In this document: one piece after another, positions 34,536-38,047 of the stretch
Layout of the letters: each line of letters begins with the position of its first letter
How positions within the stretch are numbered: position 1 is the stretch's first letter
DNA from: Methyloversatilis sp. XJ19-49
Lineage (GTDB): Bacteria; Pseudomonadota; Gammaproteobacteria; Burkholderiales; Rhodocyclaceae
NCBI RefSeq assembly: GCF_024580145.1
Contig: NZ_JANINI010000020.1
Span: 1 to 38,047 of the forward strand
DNA: 38,047 nucleotides
Direction: 5' to 3'
Translations under genes and position numbers: made by a program
The notes under the pieces: model-generated
The model's database searches: none
Seen by the model: only the letters and a program-made list of their open reading frames with translations
Told to the model about the DNA's origin: nothing

Positions 34536-36752
34536 TCAGAATTCCGCCCACTCCGCCTCGTCGGCGCGCAGCGCGGCCGAGGCCTGCGCCCGCTTTGCCG
34601 TTCCCGGCAAGCCCGCGCCCTTCGTGCGAGTACGCACCTGGGTGCTGTTTGCGGCCTCGCGGTCAGGCATGGCGATTCGTCCATTGCCCCTGACCGCGGC
34701 GGCGTCGAGCTTGAACTGACCGACAGCCCGCATCAGCGCGGCCGACTGTTCTTCCAGGCTGCTTGCCGCAACCGCTTCTTCCTTCACGAGCCGCGCGTTC
34801 TGCTGGGTCACGCCATCCATCTGCGTGATGGCGAGATTGACCCGTTCGATGCCGCTGCTCTGCTCGACCGACGCCGCCGTGATCTCGGCCATGATGGTCG
34901 TGACACGCTTCACCGAGCCGACGATTTCCTCCATCGTCTGGCCCGCCTCACCCACCAGGCGACTTCCCGACTGCACCTTGCCGACGGAGTCCGAAATGAG
35001 CGCCTTGATTTCCTTCGCGGCCGCTGCACTGCGCTGGGCAAGATTCCGGACTTCGGACGCCACCACTGCGAATCCCCGACCCTGTTCGCCGGCCCGCGCG
35101 GCTTCGACCGCCGCGTTGAGCGCCAGAATATTGGTCTGGAAGGCGATGCCGTCGATCACCGAAATGATGTCGGCAATGCGTTCGCTGCTGTCCGAGATTT
35201 CACCCATGGTCTGCACCACCTGCTGCACCACCTCACCGCCACGTACGGCGACATTCGACGCACCGACCACAAGCTGATTGGCCTGCATGGCGCTCTCGGC
35301 GTTCTGCCTGACAGTCGATGTCAGCTCTTCCATCGAACTGGCGGTTGCTTCCAGATTGGCGGCCTGGGTGTCGGTCCTTTCGGACAGTTCGGAATTGCCG
35401 CTTGCGATTTCCTTCGATGCGCTCGTGATGGCACTGGCGGAAACCCTGATCTGTTCCACCATTCGGGTCAGGGCGTCGACAGTCGTGTTCGCGTCATCCT
35501 TCAGCTGACCGAAGGTGCCCTCGTACTCGTTGCTGATGCGCTCCGAAAGGTCACCGCGCGACAAGGCACTCAGCACCCGCGCCACTTCCGACAGACCACC
35601 CTGTGCCGTCTGCATCAGCGTATTCAGACCTTCGACCATCTCGCGGAAGCGATGCTCGTAATTTGCCGCATTGCCGCGTGCCGAAAAATCGCCGCGTGCC
35701 GCGGCCTGCACCAGCACATCGATTTCCTGATTGACGGCGAGCAGGTTGGTGCGCACGGCGTCCATCGCCTCGGTGATGCGGGCTCGCTCGCCGGGCAGGC
35801 GGTCCATGGCGATCGAAAAATCACCCGATGCGTACACCTTCATCACCTGAACCATGCGCATCTGCACATCGATGTGCGCGCGCACGAGTTCGTTGGTCGA
35901 GCAGGCCATGTCTCGGTACACACCTTCGAACTTGCCGACATCCATGGCGTGTTCGAGCGCGCCCCCTTCGTGTGCGCGAGCCATCAGCGACTGTTCGGCG
36001 ACAAAGGCCTGCAGCCGGGTCTGCATCGAATTCATTGCCGCAGCGACGCTGTGCTCTGCGCCCGCCATGACAGACAGGGAACTGCTCAGGTCACCCTTGG
36101 CAACGCGACGCGCCATGTCTGCAACTTCGCGCGGCTCGCCCCCCAGTTCATTACGCAGCTTGCGGATGGCGAAGCGTCCCAGGGCGATGCCGGCGCCCAG
36201 GCCGACAAGCAGCTCGATGGCGATCCAGAGCAGCGCAGCGGTGACCGTCTCGCGACTGTCTGTCGCGAGGCCTTCCGCCGCGGCGATCTTGGACGTGGCA
36301 TAGCTGTTGATGCCTGCAGCAAGTGCTTCGCGGGCGCGGTCAAGTTCCTCGTAACTTGCCAGGGCGGTCAGCCCCGATGAAGAGAGGTGGGGCTGCGCCA
36401 GCGCGCTCCAGCGTTCAAAGCCCTCACTCAACTTGACCGCATCGCCGCTTGTGTCCTGTTGCGACATGTCTGCGAGCAGGCTTCGCATGGCACCGGTGCG
36501 CGCCTGAAACGCGCTGCGCGCATCGTCCGATGCGGAAACGTCCGTCAGCGCCAGCGCCTGCCGCAGCTGATCGTCAGCGGTCCGGAACTCATCCCACAGG
36601 ACACGCGAACGCGTCGCAAGGGAGGCCGTCACTGCAATCTGGGTGGCCGATTCGCCAAGCTGGCGTGCCTGCCACAACGACTGGCCTCCCTGGAGTACCA
36701 GCAGGGCAAGCAGCGCACCGATCAGGTAGGCGCCTTGTTTGAAGAAGCTCAT
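34536..36752 (-). CDS. Methyl-accepting chemotaxis protein, multi-HAMP, CheR-tethered
   Basis: 738 residues. Membrane segments are about 8-30 and 190-215 around a helical periplasmic domain. Several HAMP-like units follow, each marked by a GD[LF]S turn ([32 protein letters not shown]). The signalling tip is [21 protein letters not shown]. After a flexible tail it ends EAEWAEF, an xWxxF pentapeptide of the kind that binds CheR and CheB. The ATG at 36752 is used; 20 more open codons look unlike a receptor start. It lies 25 bases after the cytochrome c peroxidase gene. Confidence 0.93.
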   Translation of the reverse strand: MSFFKQGAYLIGALLALLVLQGGQSLWQARQLGESATQIAVTASLATRSRVLWDEFRTADDQLRQALALTDVSASDDARSAFQARTGAMRSLLADMSQQDTSGDAVKLSEGFERWSALAQPHLSSSGLTALASYEELDRAREALAAGINSYATSKIAAAEGLATDSRETVTAALLWIAIELLVGLGAGIALGRFAIRKLRNELGGEPREVADMARRVAKGDLSSSLSVMAGAEHSVAAAMNSMQTRLQAFVAEQSLMARAHEGGALEHAMDVGKFEGVYRDMACSTNELVRAHIDVQMRMVQVMKVYASGDFSIAMDRLPGERARITEAMDAVRTNLLAVNQEIDVLVQAAARGDFSARGNAANYEHRFREMVEGLNTLMQTAQGGLSEVARVLSALSRGDLSERISNEYEGTFGQLKDDANTTVDALTRMVEQIRVSASAITSASKEIASGNSELSERTDTQAANLEATASSMEELTSTVRQNAESAMQANQLVVGASNVAVRGGEVVQQVVQTMGEISDSSERIADIISVIDGIAFQTNILALNAAVEAARAGEQGRGFAVVASEVRNLAQRSAAAAKEIKALISDSVGKVQSGSRLVGEAGQTMEEIVGSVKRVTTIMAEITAASVEQSSGIERVNLAITQMDGVTQQNARLVKEEAVAASSLEEQSAALMRAVGQFKLDAAAVRGNGRIAMPDREAANSTQVRTRTKGAGLPGTAKRAQASAALRADEAEWAEF

Positions 36753-36777
36753 GGGGTATCTCGTTTCTTCTTGAGGT

Positions 36778-37782
36778 TCAGCGGGCAGGAAGATTGGGCA
36801 TGGCAACGACATTTCCCGGGCTGCTCAGGGTGCGCAGGAAGGTCAGCAAATCGGCGAATTCGGCGCCGTCCAGCTGCAGCGATTGCATCAGCGGCGACCG
36901 CGTGGGTCTGGCTGTGCCCCCCGAGATGTAGTGCGCGAGAACACCTTCCAGAGTGTCGAGGCTGCCGTCGTGCATGTAGGGCGCGCGCGCGACGATTTCC
37001 CGCAGCCCGGGTGTCCGGGTGGCGTGCATGTCGCCCGGGTTGCCGGTGACGCCGCCGCGTCCGGTGTCCGGAGAACGAAGACCGATATCGTGGAATTTCT
37101 CGTCCGAGAAATTCCAGCCGGAGTGACAGGTTGCGCAGCGCGCCTTGCCATTGAACAAGGCAAAGCCGCGGATCGCCGACGCCGAAATGGCCTTTTCGTC
37201 ACCGCGCACCCAGCGATCGAACGGCGTATCCCCGGTCACGATGGTGCGTTCGTAGGTTGCGATGGCCTTGAGCACGTTGTCTTCAGTCAGGCCCTTGTCC
37301 GGAAAGGCTTTCTGGAAGGCCAGCCTGTAGCCTTCGATCTCGCCCAGCCGCTTGACGGCGACGGCCATCGGAAGATCCATCTCGGCCGGTGCCTCGATCG
37401 GTCCGCGCGCCTGAGCTTCAAGGCTGCCTGCACGGCCATCCCAGAAGAAGGTATTGCCCCACGCATGATTGATCGTGGTCGGTGACTTTCGCCCCAGCGG
37501 CTTGCCACCGGCGCCGATCGCCTTGGCGAAGGGAACCTGCCAGCCGAAGGACGGATTGTGGCAACTCACGCAGCTCAGATTGTTATCGCGCGACAGACGG
37601 GTTTCGAAGAACAGCATCTTGCCCAGCGCCGCCTTCTCGATGGTGTAAGGATTGTCGGCCGGGAACGGAATGGCCTGCGGCCTGCGGTACAGATCCTTCT
37701 GGGCCTGCAGGTCGGCAGCGACTGCCGGCACGAAGACGGACACACAGAGTGCCGCCGTGATCACAACCACGAAATGCTTCAT
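36778..37782 (-). CDS. Di-heme cytochrome c peroxidase (CcpA/MauG superfamily)
   Basis: 334 residues with a signal peptide (cleavage near VAA-DLQ, about 23), so periplasmic. The two heme-binding motifs are CVSCH (71-75) and CATCH (216-220). [17 protein letters not shown] matches the conserved region of bacterial di-heme peroxidases. These enzymes reduce H2O2 with electrons from cytochromes; MauG relatives oxidise protein residues. The start at 37782 has GGGA 6 bases upstream; ATGs at 37794 and 37800 are possible. Placement inside the chemotaxis locus, between two receptors, is unusual. Confidence 0.92.
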   Translation of the reverse strand: MKHFVVVITAALCVSVFVPAVAADLQAQKDLYRRPQAIPFPADNPYTIEKAALGKMLFFETRLSRDNNLSCVSCHNPSFGWQVPFAKAIGAGGKPLGRKSPTTINHAWGNTFFWDGRAGSLEAQARGPIEAPAEMDLPMAVAVKRLGEIEGYRLAFQKAFPDKGLTEDNVLKAIATYERTIVTGDTPFDRWVRGDEKAISASAIRGFALFNGKARCATCHSGWNFSDEKFHDIGLRSPDTGRGGVTGNPGDMHATRTPGLREIVARAPYMHDGSLDTLEGVLAHYISGGTARPTRSPLMQSLQLDGAEFADLLTFLRTLSSPGNVVAMPNLPAR

Positions 37783-37821
37783 GCGAAATCCCATGTTCAT
37801 TGATTCAGTTCTGCCTGGACG

Positions 37822-37839
37822 GATGCGTGCAAGCGCATC
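37822..37839 (-). other. Hairpin in the peroxidase leader
   Basis: A 6-bp perfect inverted repeat, GATGCG (37822-37827) against CGCATC (37834-37839), with a 6-base loop, in the 93-base gap between the partial receptor gene and the peroxidase start. A second small palindrome, TGACCG-G-CGGTCA (37854-37866), precedes an ATTTT on the minus strand and could be a weak terminator of the upstream receptor gene. Confidence 0.3.
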
Positions 37840-37875
37840 GTTCGAAAATTTCATGACCGGCGGTCACCCGATTCG

Positions 37876-38047
37876 TCAGAACTCTTCCCACTCTTCCTCG
37901 TCGACCGCCGCAGCGGTGGCAAGCTGAACCCGCCTCACCTTGCCCAGCGCCCCGCCGCGCGAACGCGGCAGCACCGGCTCGCTGTTCGCCGCCTCGCGCT
38001 TCGTCAGCGATGCCCCGTCGAACGCCACTGCGCCGCGACCGCTGCCC
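37876..38047 (-). CDS. Partial methyl-accepting chemotaxis protein, C-terminal tail
   Basis: The last 57 codons of a receptor gene that continues beyond the right edge. The tail reads ...SLTKREAANSEPVLP... and ends AVDEEEWEEF. It is paralogous to the tail of the 34536-36752 receptor (shared REAANS and a final acidic pentapeptide), so it is a second CheR-tethered receptor. EWEEF fits the xWxxF tether pattern. The signalling domain itself lies outside the window. Confidence 0.82.
   Translation of the reverse strand, partial: GSGRGAVAFDGASLTKREAANSEPVLPRSRGGALGKVRRVQLATAAAVDEEEWEEF

Overview
The window is a GC-rich stretch of chromosome, most likely from a betaproteobacterium. The best evidence is gene order: lolB-ispE-tRNA-Gln-prs-rplY-pth-ychF, and rsmD-coaD-ferredoxin divergent from ftsY-ftsE-ftsX, are arrangements typical of that class. 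A motile free-living member of the Rhodocyclales or Nitrosomonadales would fit, but the genus cannot be fixed from sequence reading alone. There are no insertion sequences, phage genes or CRISPR arrays; nearly everything is core chromosome plus one large chemotaxis locus.

Left part (1-9711). A partial unrecognised gene and a small REP-like repeat patch precede gluQ (tRNA-Asp modification), a divergent thioredoxin and a DUF3616 protein. Then comes a minus-strand run: TPR lipoprotein, lolB, ispE, tRNA-Gln(UUG), prs, rplY, pth and ychF, closed by a clear terminator at 2740-2777. A second terminator lies between the tRNA and prs.

Middle part (9712-21130). mutM and a dynamin-like GTPase lie on the plus strand. 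Facing them is a minus-strand run: an active and a catalytically dead M16 peptidase, rsmD, coaD and a 2[4Fe-4S] ferredoxin. Divergent from the peptidases is ftsY-ftsE-ftsX-dacB, which covers SRP targeting, divisome ABC signalling and a PBP4-type peptidase.

Right part (21128-38047). The chemotaxis locus is read on the minus strand, from right to left: receptor (partial), di-heme cytochrome c peroxidase, tethered multi-HAMP receptor, cheR, cheD, cheB, STAS protein, a receptor with a C-terminal sensory domain, a receptor with a helical periplasmic domain, cheV, cheV, cheY, cheZ and cheA, then a strong terminator. Beyond it lie an unrecognised 116-residue gene with a near-consensus sigma-28 promoter and a DUF3135 gene. 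Together these encode receptor adaptation (CheR, CheB, CheD), the kinase (CheA), its output (CheY, CheZ) and two CheV coupling proteins. No cheW is present in the window.

The most unusual spot is the start of the receptor gene at 29646-31331. A well-placed Shine-Dalgarno and ATG (31356) are out of frame with the body of the gene by one base, across a run of nine C (31339-31347, G on the plus strand). The leader also carries two near-identical stem-loops and a stem that could hide the Shine-Dalgarno. This looks like a candidate phase-variable or structure-controlled chemoreceptor, although a one-base sequencing error must first be excluded.
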